From assembly GCA_003151475.1 (NCBI GenBank), contig PLXQ01000042.1:32725-96724 (forward strand): 64,000 nt of DNA. Direction: 5' to 3'. Source of the stretch: Acidimicrobiaceae bacterium. GTDB taxonomy: Bacteria > Actinomycetota > Acidimicrobiia > Acidimicrobiales > UBA8190. The notes under the pieces are model-generated. The model was not told where the DNA came from, did not search any database, and saw only the letters and a program-made list of their open reading frames with translations. Positions 26,427 to 35,044 of the stretch are shown here, in pieces (the first letter of the stretch is position 1; each line of letters starts with the position of its first letter). The position numbers and the translations under genes were made by a program.

Positions 26427-28787
26427 TCAGAAGCCGCTCATACCCACGACGGGCTTCGTGAGGACAATGCCGCCGGTGGAGCCGTAGAAGGACGCTCCGT
26501 AGTCGAAGATGCCGCCGTCGGTGGCGACGAAGCGGTACCCCTGGCCCGACGCCAGCGCCTGCATGCCCACCACCGGCTTGGCCAGCGCGATGTTGCCGGT
26601 CGAGCCGAGAAACGGTGCGTCGAAGGTGAAGACGCCGCCGTCGGATGCCACCAGCCAGTAACCGCCGGTGGCATTGTCGGGAGCCATGCCCACCACCGGC
26701 TTGTTCAGGTGGACGGCGCCGGTGGAGCCGTGGAAGACGGCGTCACCGAAGGTGAAGATGCCACCGTCGGAGGCGACGAGCCAGTAGCCCTTGCCGTCGG
26801 GGGTGGACGCCATGCCCACCACCGGTTTGTTGAGCGGATGACCACCGGTCGAGCCGTAGTAGCCGGCGTCACCGAAGGTGAAGATGCCGCCGTCGGAGGC
26901 GACGAGCCAGTAGCCCTTGCCGTCGGGGGTGGCGGCCATGCCCACCACCGGTTTGTCGAGCGGATGACCACCCATGGAGCCGTAGTAGCCGGCGTCGTCG
27001 AAGGCGAAGATGCCGCCGTCGGAGGCCACCATCCAGTAGCCGCCGGCGTCCTTGGTGATGGCCATACCGACCACCGGCTGGGTGAGACGGAGGTTGCCCG
27101 TCGAGCCGCAGAAGGGCATGTTCCCGTAGGTGAAGACCCCGCCGTCGGAGGCCACCAGGTCGTAGCCGTTGGGTGTCGAGCGGGGCGCTGTGCACGGCAC
27201 CTGGACTACGGGGGCGGGTGTCCCGGCGTCACCGGTCAGCTGGGCGTCGTGGTGGAACTGCGGCCAGGCACCGGTCTCGCCCGCCGCGGCACGCGAACCG
27301 CTCATCTCGTAGTGCTCCACGATTCCCTGGTTCTGCACGCCATAGCCCGCCAGGGTGACGCCGATGGTGCCGTTGGCGTCGTTCGTGACGAGCGGTGAGT
27401 TCTGGAATCCGTAGACGGCTCCACCCGGGTTGAGGAACGATCCGACGTTCGCCCCGGACTTCCCGTCGAGGATGACCACTCCCGACGTGGTGGGCACGAT
27501 GACGTCCTGATAACCGCCGCCCGTCAGATCGGCGGTGACTACCGAGCCGAGCACCTGGCCCCCGACCGAGGTCCGCCACAAGGTGGCGCCGTTGGCGCCG
27601 TTCAGGGCGAAGACGCTTCCGCCGGTGGTGCCTTCGACAACCTGGAGCTGACCGTTGCCCAAGACGTCGGCCAGGGCGGGACTGCTCGTGGTCACCCCGT
27701 CGAGCTTGGCCGTCCAGGCCGCTGCGCAGTGGGAGTTGACGGCGATGACGTCATTGGTGGTGGACTGCTTGTAGGTGTTGCCGGTACCGAAAGCGATGCC
27801 CACCCCACCACCGGACAGGAACTCTCCGACGGCCGGAGAGGACTCCGCCGTCTCGTTGATGTTGTACTGGCAGATGAGCCCACCGGCGGGGTTCGAGTTG
27901 AAGGCGCGGCCGATTTCGCTGACGACCCGCAACGATCCCCCGTTGCCGTACGTCTGGCCGTAGGCCACCCCGGCGGTCGAGTCTCCACCTTCGACGATGT
28001 CGGTCTGGCCGTTGCCGTAGAGGTCGGCCAGGGCCGGAGTGGTGAAGTCACTGTCGGCCTGGAACCAGGGGAACCCGGGAAGGGTGGCCCCGTTGGAGGC
28101 GTTCATGGCGTGCTCCACCTCGCCCAGTGAGCCGGCCACGACGTCGGTTCCGCCTTGCAGGTTCCCGACGGCCAGCGACGCCTGGACGGCGTGGGCCGGT
28201 GCCGCGTCGGTGGGCGGGTTCTGCACGTTGGTGAACCACTGGGTGGCGCCGCTCGGGGTGATCCCCTCGTATCCCCCGGAGCCCGGCGTGGCGGCGTTGC
28301 CCACGCCGACGAAGACGGAGTCGAGGCCGTTGCCGTTGATGGCGGCGACCGATGGTGTCGAGTCCACCGGCACGCCACCGGTTGACGCCGGCCACCCGGG
28401 CACCGCCGCGCCGGTGGCCAGATTGAAGGCGTAGACGCGACCGGCGCGGTCGCCCACGACGACGGCGGGTCCTCCGGCCAGATTGGCGACATTGGGCGAA
28501 GACAGCGCGATGGGGCTGCCGGCATCACCGAGGGAGGTCTGTGTCCAGACCGGAAGACCGGGGGAGACGGCGTGAGCCACGGCCACGGTGGGGACGACGG
28601 TGGCGGGCAAGGCCGTCCCCGTGGGCAGGGCCACGACGGTGGCGGCCGCGCCGATCAGGGAGAAGGCGGCGAGCGACCTCCACGGACGACCCGGGCGCAT
28701 CCATCGGCCGACCTGATGAAGAGGCGTCTGCCGGGAGGCTCCCGGCCGTGCGGTGGAGGGGTCGTTCGTGCCTACGCTCTCGGTCAT
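26427..28787 (-). CDS. Secreted beta-propeller protein with six C-terminal 42-residue repeats
   Basis: A 786-residue exported protein. An N-terminal hydrophobic segment ('SLAAFSLIGAAATVVALP', cleavage near 'VAHA') is preceded by Arg/Pro-rich residues. Residues about 75-540 show FG-GAP/VCBS-like propeller blades ('GDRAGRVYAFNLATG', 'ALADLYGNGQTDIVEGGDS', 'ALADVLGNGQLQVVEG'). The C-terminal quarter has six units of the form '[20 protein letters not shown]', then 'STGGHPLNKPVVGMA'. The same unit occurs in the SpoIID protein at 16597. It sits on the opposite strand inside the glycan locus and is probably a surface or cell-wall-bound protein. ATG at 28787 follows an AGGA site. No enzymatic motif was seen. 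Confidence 0.85.
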   Translation of the reverse strand: MTESVGTNDPSTARPGASRQTPLHQVGRWMRPGRPWRSLAAFSLIGAAATVVALPTGTALPATVVPTVAVAHAVSPGLPVWTQTSLGDAGSPIALSSPNVANLAGGPAVVVGDRAGRVYAFNLATGAAVPGWPASTGGVPVDSTPSVAAINGNGLDSVFVGVGNAATPGSGGYEGITPSGATQWFTNVQNPPTDAAPAHAVQASLAVGNLQGGTDVVAGSLGEVEHAMNASNGATLPGFPWFQADSDFTTPALADLYGNGQTDIVEGGDSTAGVAYGQTYGNGGSLRVVSEIGRAFNSNPAGGLICQYNINETAESSPAVGEFLSGGGVGIAFGTGNTYKQSTTNDVIAVNSHCAAAWTAKLDGVTTSSPALADVLGNGQLQVVEGTTGGSVFALNGANGATLWRTSVGGQVLGSVVTADLTGGGYQDVIVPTTSGVVILDGKSGANVGSFLNPGGAVYGFQNSPLVTNDANGTIGVTLAGYGVQNQGIVEHYEMSGSRAAAGETGAWPQFHHDAQLTGDAGTPAPVVQVPCTAPRSTPNGYDLVASDGGVFTYGNMPFCGSTGNLRLTQPVVGMAITKDAGGYWMVASDGGIFAFDDAGYYGSMGGHPLDKPVVGMAATPDGKGYWLVASDGGIFTFGDAGYYGSTGGHPLNKPVVGMASTPDGKGYWLVASDGGIFTFGDAVFHGSTGAVHLNKPVVGMAPDNATGGYWLVASDGGVFTFDAPFLGSTGNIALAKPVVGMQALASGQGYRFVATDGGIFDYGASFYGSTGGIVLTKPVVGMSGF
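26430..27165 (-). repeat. 126-bp coding tandem repeats (second locus)
   Basis: Six tandem units of about 126 bp coding for '[13 protein letters not shown]' repeats. Two neighbouring units (about 26750-27000) are almost identical at DNA level, indicating recent duplication or gene conversion. Confidence 0.85.
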
Positions 28788-28959
28788 CTACCGTCCTTTT
28801 GCCGCGTCTTGCCGCGTCGAAGTCAGCTGTTCGACTCGTGTCTCTGAGGCATCGACACATTGGCACGGCACCTTGACCGGACCCCGGTAGACCGTGCCTG
28901 GCCTGGAGTTGCGTTGCGCGGCGGGGACAGGTCCCCGGGGCACACAGCGTCGGCCGTCC

Positions 28960-28985
28960 TTGACGCTTGTCACGGCGGGGACAAT
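28960..28985 (+). promoter_or_regulatory. Possible promoter before the coiled-coil gene
   Basis: TTGACG (28960-28965) and GACAAT (28980-28985) resemble -35 and -10 elements, though the 14-base spacer is short. The GTG of the coiled-coil gene follows 11 bases later without a clear ribosome site. Confidence 0.3.
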
Positions 28986-28996
28986 CCTTACCGACC

Positions 28997-29284
28997 GTGA
29001 AGACCTTCGTGAAGCGGCTACTGGGCCGGATCGAACTCCGCTTGTTGGCCCAGACGCACGCCCGTCTGAGCGAGATCGAAGGCCGGCTCGACGACGTCGG
29101 TGCCCGGCTCGACGACGTCGGCCGGCACGTGGCCGAGGCACAGGCCGTGGTGGAGGCGACCGCCGCACGGGCGGCGACGTCCACCGAGCAGACGCTCGGT
29201 GTCGTCGAGTCCGAGGCCCGCACGGCGCGCCGTTTCGAAGAGATAGAGCGGATGCTCGGGGCGGCGCCGCCCGGCACTCGTTGA
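28997..29284 (+). CDS. Small coiled-coil protein in the glycan locus
   Basis: GTG at 28997 gives 'MKTFVKRLLGRIELRLLAQ', a basic amphipathic start, followed by a heptad-rich Ala/Glu/Arg region with an internal near-repeat ('RLDDVGARLDDVG'); a TTG at 28967 is an alternative. About 95 residues, no recognised domain. Its stop overlaps the TTG of the tandem glycosyltransferase (TTGA), so the two are probably co-translated. Similar charged helical stretches occur at the N-termini of the FkbM (32893) and methyltransferase-like (24189) proteins. A scaffolding role is a guess from context. Confidence 0.6.
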   Translation: MKTFVKRLLGRIELRLLAQTHARLSEIEGRLDDVGARLDDVGRHVAEAQAVVEATAARAATSTEQTLGVVESEARTARRFEEIERMLGAAPPGTR

Positions 29285-31647
29285 TCCCCACGGTCCTCCT
29301 GGCCGTCGACCTGCAGGCGCTGCAGATCGACGGAATCGCCGATCGGGGCATCGGGCGTTATGTGGCCGGTCACACAGCGGCGATGGCGCGCGCCGGACGG
29401 GTGGCCGCCGGTCTTCTCGCTCCCGAGCTTCCACCTCCCGCCGGCCTGCCGGCCGAAGTGGCCACTGCCGGCCTGGCCCGCTGGGACTCGATCGGAGAGC
29501 TGCGACGGCTGCTCGGCGGTGAAGGACGCATCGCCCACCACGTGCCCGCCCCCTTCGTGCACTGCGGGCCCTTGGATCCGTCGGTCCTCGTCGTCGTCCC
29601 CCACTGGGCGGCGGCCGGCGTGGCCCGCGTCGTCACCCTGCACGACCTCATCCCGCTGCGCGACCCCGACACCTATCTGCCGACCGAAGCCCACCGGCTG
29701 CGTTACCGGAGCCGGGCGTCATGGGTGGCCGCCGCCGATCTGATCCTCACCAACTCCGAGTACACCCGGCGCGAGGCCATCGAGCTGCTCGACTGTGACC
29801 CGAAGGCAGTGGTGACGGTGGGAACCGGCGTCTCGTCGTTCTTCACCCCGAGCGACGGCACCGACAACGAGCTCTTCCGGTACTGGCTGGCCGCGCTCGA
29901 GGACCGGCCCTTCATACTCACCATCGGCGGGAGCGACGCCCGCAAGGGCACCGAAAGGCTCATCGCCGCCCTGGGCCTGGCGGTCGGTTCGGGCGTCGAG
30001 CTGTCTCTCGTCGTGATCGGCGACCTCACCGCACCGTGGCGGGACCGGCTGGCCGAGGCGGCGCGGCGCGCCGGCGTGGAGGACCGACTCTTCCTGACCG
30101 GCGCGGTGGGCGACGATGTGCTGCGGGCGTGTTACCGACGTGCGGCGATGACGGTGACGCCGTCTCTGATGGAGGGATTCGGACTTCCGGTCCTCGAGTC
30201 GGCCGCCTGCGGGACTCCGGCGCTGGCGTCGGCCACCACGGCGCTGGTGGAGGCGGCCGCCACCTCTCTGGCCACCTTCGATCCCACCGACACCGAGGCG
30301 CTGGCCACGGCCATCTCCGACCTTCTCTCAGACGACGAGCGACGGGCCGCCATCGTGGGCGCCCAGAGCGAGCTGGCCCGGCGATCGACGTGGGAGGCGG
30401 TGGCCGCCCGCACGGCCACCGCTCTCGATGAGCTCGGCCAGTCTCTCCCCGACGGCGCATGGGGCCCACCGACGCTGCGCCGCCGACTGGCACTGGTGGG
30501 TCCCCTGCCCCCGGCCGGGGGCGGGATCGGCCTCTACAACGCGCGTCTGCTGGAGGTGATGTCGCCCGACGTGGCCATCGACGTGGTCACCGCCATGGTG
30601 GCGTCACCCGACGTGCGCAGCGGAGTGGGCCATGTCCCCGCCGACGCCTTCGGGATCGAGGCCCGTCCCGCTTCGTACGACGCCGTCGTCTACACCCTCG
30701 GCAATTCCGACGGTCACCTGGCCACCGTCGAGTTGGCGCTTCGCCACCCGGGCTGGTTGTGGCTCCACGAGGTACGTCTACCCGCCCTGGCCGTGACGGC
30801 TCTCTCGGCCGCCTCCGACGACGATTTCTCCCGGGAGCTGATGTGGTGGGTGCAGAGGTCGTATCCGGGCCGCGCCCCCGTGGGTGCGGCGCGTCGAGCG
30901 GGACGGTCCGTCCTCGATCTGATGGGCGCCGGTGTGGGCTTCGTCCCCCTGCTGGCCGAGCGGTGCCGGGGGTTGCTCGTGAACTCCGAGGTGGCGCGCC
31001 GGCTCGTCGAACTCGACCTCGCTCCCCTGGCGCATCATCCTCCCATCCACGTCCTCCCGCCCGCCTGCCCACCGGTATCCGCCGCTGCCCCGTCGCCGAC
31101 GGAGCGGACCGAAGCGCAGGAGCCGGACCCCGTCGTCGTTGCTTTCGGCGTCGTGTCCATGGCCAAGCGACCCGACCTGTTGGTCGACGCCGCCTCCCTG
31201 GCCGGATGCCGGGTGACCTTCGTGGGCCCATGCCCACCGATCCTGGCCCAGGTCATTTCGGACCGGGCCCGGGCCCGGGGCATGAGTGACCGGATCTCGG
31301 TGACGGGCCACGTCGACGCCAATGCGTGGCGGGCGTGGCTCGGGCGCGCCGCCATCGCCGTGCAACTTCGGGAGTCGGCCAGTGGGGAGACCTCGGCGGC
31401 GGTGCTCGAATGCCTGGCCGCCGGTGTGCCCGTGCTCACCAACCTGGCCACGGCGGCCGAGTACGGCGAGGGAACGGCCTCGCTCGTGGCTTCGACCGAG
31501 CCCGCCGTGGTGGCGGGACGTCTGCGGGCACTGCTCGACCATCCCGACGAGCGCGCTGCCTTATCGGAGGCGGGAATGGCCTTTGCCCGCGCCCATCAGT
31601 TCGAGCGCCTGGCCCAGACCCTGTTGTCCGTGGTCGGCGCCTCCTAG
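29281..31647 (+). CDS. Tandem GT4 glycosyltransferase (two fused GT-B units)
   Basis: The TTG at 29281 overlaps the previous stop and gives 'MIPTVLLAVDLQALQ'; upstream frame is a shadow. The 788-residue product contains two GT4 units. The first (about 1-390) has 'HDLIPLRDP', 'TNSEYTRRE', 'ILTIGGSDARKGTERLI' and 'TPSLMEGFGLPVLESAACG'. The second (about 400-788) has 'ALVGPLPPAGGGIGLYNARL', 'VAFGVVSMAKRPDLLV' and 'VQLRESASGETSAAVLECLA'. Each unit should add one sugar, so the protein may build a disaccharide step. The second unit has Gln-Leu-Arg-Glu in place of the usual SxxEG and may use a different donor. Confidence 0.9.
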   Translation: MIPTVLLAVDLQALQIDGIADRGIGRYVAGHTAAMARAGRVAAGLLAPELPPPAGLPAEVATAGLARWDSIGELRRLLGGEGRIAHHVPAPFVHCGPLDPSVLVVVPHWAAAGVARVVTLHDLIPLRDPDTYLPTEAHRLRYRSRASWVAAADLILTNSEYTRREAIELLDCDPKAVVTVGTGVSSFFTPSDGTDNELFRYWLAALEDRPFILTIGGSDARKGTERLIAALGLAVGSGVELSLVVIGDLTAPWRDRLAEAARRAGVEDRLFLTGAVGDDVLRACYRRAAMTVTPSLMEGFGLPVLESAACGTPALASATTALVEAAATSLATFDPTDTEALATAISDLLSDDERRAAIVGAQSELARRSTWEAVAARTATALDELGQSLPDGAWGPPTLRRRLALVGPLPPAGGGIGLYNARLLEVMSPDVAIDVVTAMVASPDVRSGVGHVPADAFGIEARPASYDAVVYTLGNSDGHLATVELALRHPGWLWLHEVRLPALAVTALSAASDDDFSRELMWWVQRSYPGRAPVGAARRAGRSVLDLMGAGVGFVPLLAERCRGLLVNSEVARRLVELDLAPLAHHPPIHVLPPACPPVSAAAPSPTERTEAQEPDPVVVAFGVVSMAKRPDLLVDAASLAGCRVTFVGPCPPILAQVISDRARARGMSDRISVTGHVDANAWRAWLGRAAIAVQLRESASGETSAAVLECLAAGVPVLTNLATAAEYGEGTASLVASTEPAVVAGRLRALLDHPDERAALSEAGMAFARAHQFERLAQTLLSVVGAS

Positions 31648-31664
31648 ATGGCCCCGCCCCCGTC

Positions 31665-32885
31665 GTGAAGCTCGGACTGGTCGTCCCCCGCTACGGCCGA
31701 GAGGTCGTCGGCGGGACCGAACACTGGCTGCGCATGTTGTGCGAGCACCTGGTGGACATGCGGCGGTGGGAGGTCGAGGTGTTCACCACCTGCGCCACCT
31801 CGGCGGCGACGTGGGCCGACGAACTCGCCCCCGGAGAGAGCGAGCTCAACGGCGTCACGGTGTACCGGCACCGGTCGGTCTCCGGGCGCGACCCGCGCTA
31901 TCTGGAACTGAACGGGGTCATCCGCCAGGATCCCGGCCGGGTCCCCGACGATGTGGCGCGTCGTTTCGTCGAACTGGTGGGACCGGTCTGCCCGGCCGTG
32001 CTCGATCAGGCGGACTCCTCTGACTGCGACCTCATCGCCATGACGCCCTATCTGTTCTGGCCGTCGATCTACGGCGCCCCCCGGCTCGGACGGCGGGTGA
32101 TCTTTCACGGCGCCGCCCACGACGAACCGGAGCTGCACCTGCCCATCATGCGCGAGGTCTTTCTGTCGGTGGGGGGCTTCGCCTTCAACTCCTACGCCGA
32201 ACGGGCCCTGGTGGAGCGGACCTTCCCCATCGCCCACCTGCCGGCCAGTGTCATCGGCAACAGCGTGGCCGAAGGGGAAGGGGATCCGGCAGCGGCGCGC
32301 GCCGCGCTCGGTCTCGGAGCCGATGAGCCGTTCGTGCTCTCGGTGGGACGGGTGGAGCGCGATAAAGGCGTCCACGCCCTGGCCGGATTGTGGCGCAACT
32401 ACCGGCGGAGGCGGCCCGGTGCGCCGCGTCTGGTCCTCCTCGGTCCCGTCCACGAAGAGCTCGCCGGTGACGACGATGTGATCATCGCCGGTCGCCAGCC
32501 CGAGGATGTGAAATGGGGCGCCCTGCGGGCGTCTCAGTTCCTCGTGGCTCCGTCTCCGTGGGAGTCGTTCAGTCTCGTGGTGCTCGAGAGCTGGCTGGCC
32601 GGACGGCCGGTACTGGTGAACGGACGGTGCGAGGCCACCGTCGAACACTGCCGGCGAAGCGGTGGCGGGCTCTGGTTCGACGACGTCGTGGAGTTCGAGG
32701 TGACGGTCGACCGCCTGCTGGCCGACAGCGCTCTGCGTGCGCACCTGGCCGAGCGCGGCGGCGCCTACGCCCGACGTCAATTCAGCTGGCCCGCCGTCGT
32801 CGATCGTTACGCCGCACTGGCCGAGCGCATCCTGAGCTCGGACGACGCGCCCGAGCCCCGGGGGGCGCGGACCACCCCACTATGA
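31665..32885 (+). CDS. Glycosyltransferase family 4
   Basis: GTG at 31665 gives 'MKLGLVVPRYGREVVGGTE'; the open frame from 31326 overlaps the preceding gene. The 406-residue product has the donor-domain motifs 'FVLSVGRVERDKGVHAL' and 'APSPWESFSLVVLESW'. It is a paralogue of the enzyme at 25211, aligning along its length including 'HDEPELHLP' and 'RRSGGGLWF'. It lies 17 bases after the tandem glycosyltransferase and 7 bases before the FkbM gene, in the same operon. Confidence 0.93.
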   Translation: MKLGLVVPRYGREVVGGTEHWLRMLCEHLVDMRRWEVEVFTTCATSAATWADELAPGESELNGVTVYRHRSVSGRDPRYLELNGVIRQDPGRVPDDVARRFVELVGPVCPAVLDQADSSDCDLIAMTPYLFWPSIYGAPRLGRRVIFHGAAHDEPELHLPIMREVFLSVGGFAFNSYAERALVERTFPIAHLPASVIGNSVAEGEGDPAAARAALGLGADEPFVLSVGRVERDKGVHALAGLWRNYRRRRPGAPRLVLLGPVHEELAGDDDVIIAGRQPEDVKWGALRASQFLVAPSPWESFSLVVLESWLAGRPVLVNGRCEATVEHCRRSGGGLWFDDVVEFEVTVDRLLADSALRAHLAERGGAYARRQFSWPAVVDRYAALAERILSSDDAPEPRGARTTPL

Positions 32886-32892
32886 TCGCGCC

Positions 32893-33795
32893 ATGCCCCA
32901 CCCGTACCTGACTCGGGTGGCCGCCCGCGTACGCCGTTCGCTCGGACTCGACGAGATGGCCCGGCGACTCGACGGCATCGAAGCCCGGTTAGCCACCATC
33001 AGCGTCGACCGGTATCCCTACGGACCTCTCTACTTCGGTGACCACACGGCGCTGGTGGCCACCCGGTGGGGGGCGAAGATGCTCGTCGATACCCGTGACG
33101 CCATGGTCTCGCCCTGGCTCGTCCTCGACGGCCTGTGGGAGTCGCATGTGACCGACTGGTTGCAGCACACCCTGCAACCGGGCCAGGTCTTCGTCGACGT
33201 CGGGGCCAACATCGGCTACTTCACCCTTCTCGGCGGGATGCTGGTGGGGCCCGAGGGCAGGTGCGTCGGCATCGAAGCCCACCCCCGCCTGGCGGAACTG
33301 CTCCAACGCAATGTCATCATCAACGGGCTGCATACCCATGTCACGACCTGGCACCGCGCCGCGTGGTCCGAGGCGACCGAGCTGAAGCTCCATATGCGTC
33401 GGAATTTCGCCAGTAATTCCAGCGTCGGTTCCATCGGACCCGACGCCCTCTCCCGTCTCGGTGACACGGAGAAGATCACCGAGGTGCAGGCTCTCCCGCT
33501 CGATGATCTCCTGACCGACCTCCCGCGCGTCGACGTTATGAAGATCGACGTGGAGGGAGCGGAGATCCACGTCGTGAGGGGCCTGGCCCGTACCTTGGAA
33601 GCCAACCCCGCCATCACCATCATGTTCGAGTGGTCACCGGCGCAGATCGAGGACGTCGGCGGCGAACCGGGGACCCTCATCGATCTCCTTACGGGGCACG
33701 GATTCACATTCAGGCTTCTCGAAGCCGGACTCTCGACCATCGACCGCGCCGCTCTCCTCGCCCTCCCCTACGGCAACGTTGTCGCCACGCGCTGA
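32893..33795 (+). CDS. FkbM family methyltransferase
   Basis: A 300-residue methyltransferase. A basic/coiled N-terminus ('RVRRSLGLDEMARRLDGIEA') is followed by the FkbM core: 'FVDVGANIGYFTLLGGMLVG', 'VGIEAHPRLAELLQRNV', and 'VMKIDVEGAEIHVVRGL' with the conserved Asp-Val-Glu-Gly. Family members O-methylate sugars or polyketides. In this operon the target is most likely a glycan hydroxyl, possibly the terminal residue read by the Wzt C-terminal domain. That link is inferred. Confidence 0.93.
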   Translation: MPHPYLTRVAARVRRSLGLDEMARRLDGIEARLATISVDRYPYGPLYFGDHTALVATRWGAKMLVDTRDAMVSPWLVLDGLWESHVTDWLQHTLQPGQVFVDVGANIGYFTLLGGMLVGPEGRCVGIEAHPRLAELLQRNVIINGLHTHVTTWHRAAWSEATELKLHMRRNFASNSSVGSIGPDALSRLGDTEKITEVQALPLDDLLTDLPRVDVMKIDVEGAEIHVVRGLARTLEANPAITIMFEWSPAQIEDVGGEPGTLIDLLTGHGFTFRLLEAGLSTIDRAALLALPYGNVVATR

Positions 33796-33802
33796 GACGG
33801 CC

Positions 33803-35044
33803 GTGTCCTCATCGGTCGTCGTCGTCTCGTACCGGCCTGGTACCTGGTTGGCCGAGTGCCTGGCGTCGGTACTGCCCCACGCGTCCGAGGTCATCGTCGT
33901 CGACAACGGATCCCCGGGTGAGGAGGTCTCCGACATCGCTCGGCGATCAGGAGCCCGGGTCATCCGAGCCTCGCGCAATCTCGGCTTCGCCGGCGGCGTC
34001 AACCTCGGACTGCGCCACGCCCACGGCGAGATCATCGGGCTGCTGAACGACGACGCCGTGGCCGGGCCCGGGTGGCTCGATGCCGCCGCCGCCGTGCTCG
34101 GCGATCCGACGATCGCCGCCGTGACGCCGAAGGTCGTCCTCGACCGGGTATTCGCCGAGGTCGTGTTGGACGATGACGCCCGGCTCTGCCCCCCCGACAC
34201 ACGGCTGCTCGGTCGCCTGCTGCGTTCGGTCACCGTCGGGGGGAAGGACGTTCTCGAGAACCTCATCGGCGCCGGCGTCTACGACCACGAAAGCGCCATC
34301 GTGGACGGCCGGCCCTCGGTATGGCGCTGGACGTCGGGTGGGGCACCCTTTTACCTGCCTCTGGCCGACCCCGCACTGGCCGACACCGTCAGAATCAACG
34401 GCGAACCCGTCGCCGTCCGGGCCCTGTGCACCTTGCTCAATCACGCCGGGAACTTCCTCGAGCCTCACGGCATCGCCGGCGACTACGGGTTCGGCGCCCC
34501 CGACGACGGCCGCTTCGACCACAGCGCCGAACGGTTCGGCTTCAGCGGCACCGCCCCGGTGTTCCGCTCCGAGACACTGGCCACGCTGGGGGGGATGGCC
34601 ACCGCCTTCTTCGCCTACAACGAGGACACCGACTGGTGTCTGCGGGCCCGGCTGGCCGGGTTCCGCATCGTCTACGACCCGCAGGCCACCGTTCGCCACC
34701 GTCTCTCGGCCACGAGTGGAGGCGCCGCCTCCGAGTTCGTCCGCTTCCTGGCCAGGCGCAATGCTCTTCTGTGTCTGGTGCGCAATGCTCCGACCGACGT
34801 CGCTGGACCCCTGGCCTGGAACGCCATCTGTCGGAGCACGGACGACCGCGTCCGGCGATCGTTGCTCAGAAAGTTGCCGTGGGCGGTGGCGTCGCGGCTG
34901 CAGATGAGGCGCCACTGGGTGTTTCCTCCGCATGACGTCTGGGACAGATGGGCCGGGGCCGACACGGAGTGGGACGTACAGCCGTCGCGGACGCCACTCG
35001 GGGGAGCGGCCGACGCCGGGTCTCTCGGAGACGTCGGCTCTTAG
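33803..35044 (+). CDS. Glycosyltransferase family 2
   Basis: GTG at 33803, 8 bases after the FkbM stop, gives 'MSSSVVVVSYRPGTWLAECL'; a TTG at 33779 would overlap FkbM. The 413-residue GT-A enzyme has 'VIVVDNGSPG', 'RNLGFAGGVNLGLRHAHG', the metal-binding 'LLNDDA' and, after an unusual insert of about 140 residues, 'AYNEDTDWCLRARLAGFRI' with the catalytic Asp. The insert between the DXD-like motif and the ED motif is longer than in standard rhamnosyl/galactofuranosyl transferases. It ends beside the convergent GT4 gene. Confidence 0.92.
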   Translation: MSSSVVVVSYRPGTWLAECLASVLPHASEVIVVDNGSPGEEVSDIARRSGARVIRASRNLGFAGGVNLGLRHAHGEIIGLLNDDAVAGPGWLDAAAAVLGDPTIAAVTPKVVLDRVFAEVVLDDDARLCPPDTRLLGRLLRSVTVGGKDVLENLIGAGVYDHESAIVDGRPSVWRWTSGGAPFYLPLADPALADTVRINGEPVAVRALCTLLNHAGNFLEPHGIAGDYGFGAPDDGRFDHSAERFGFSGTAPVFRSETLATLGGMATAFFAYNEDTDWCLRARLAGFRIVYDPQATVRHRLSATSGGAASEFVRFLARRNALLCLVRNAPTDVAGPLAWNAICRSTDDRVRRSLLRKLPWAVASRLQMRRHWVFPPHDVWDRWAGADTEWDVQPSRTPLGGAADAGSLGDVGS

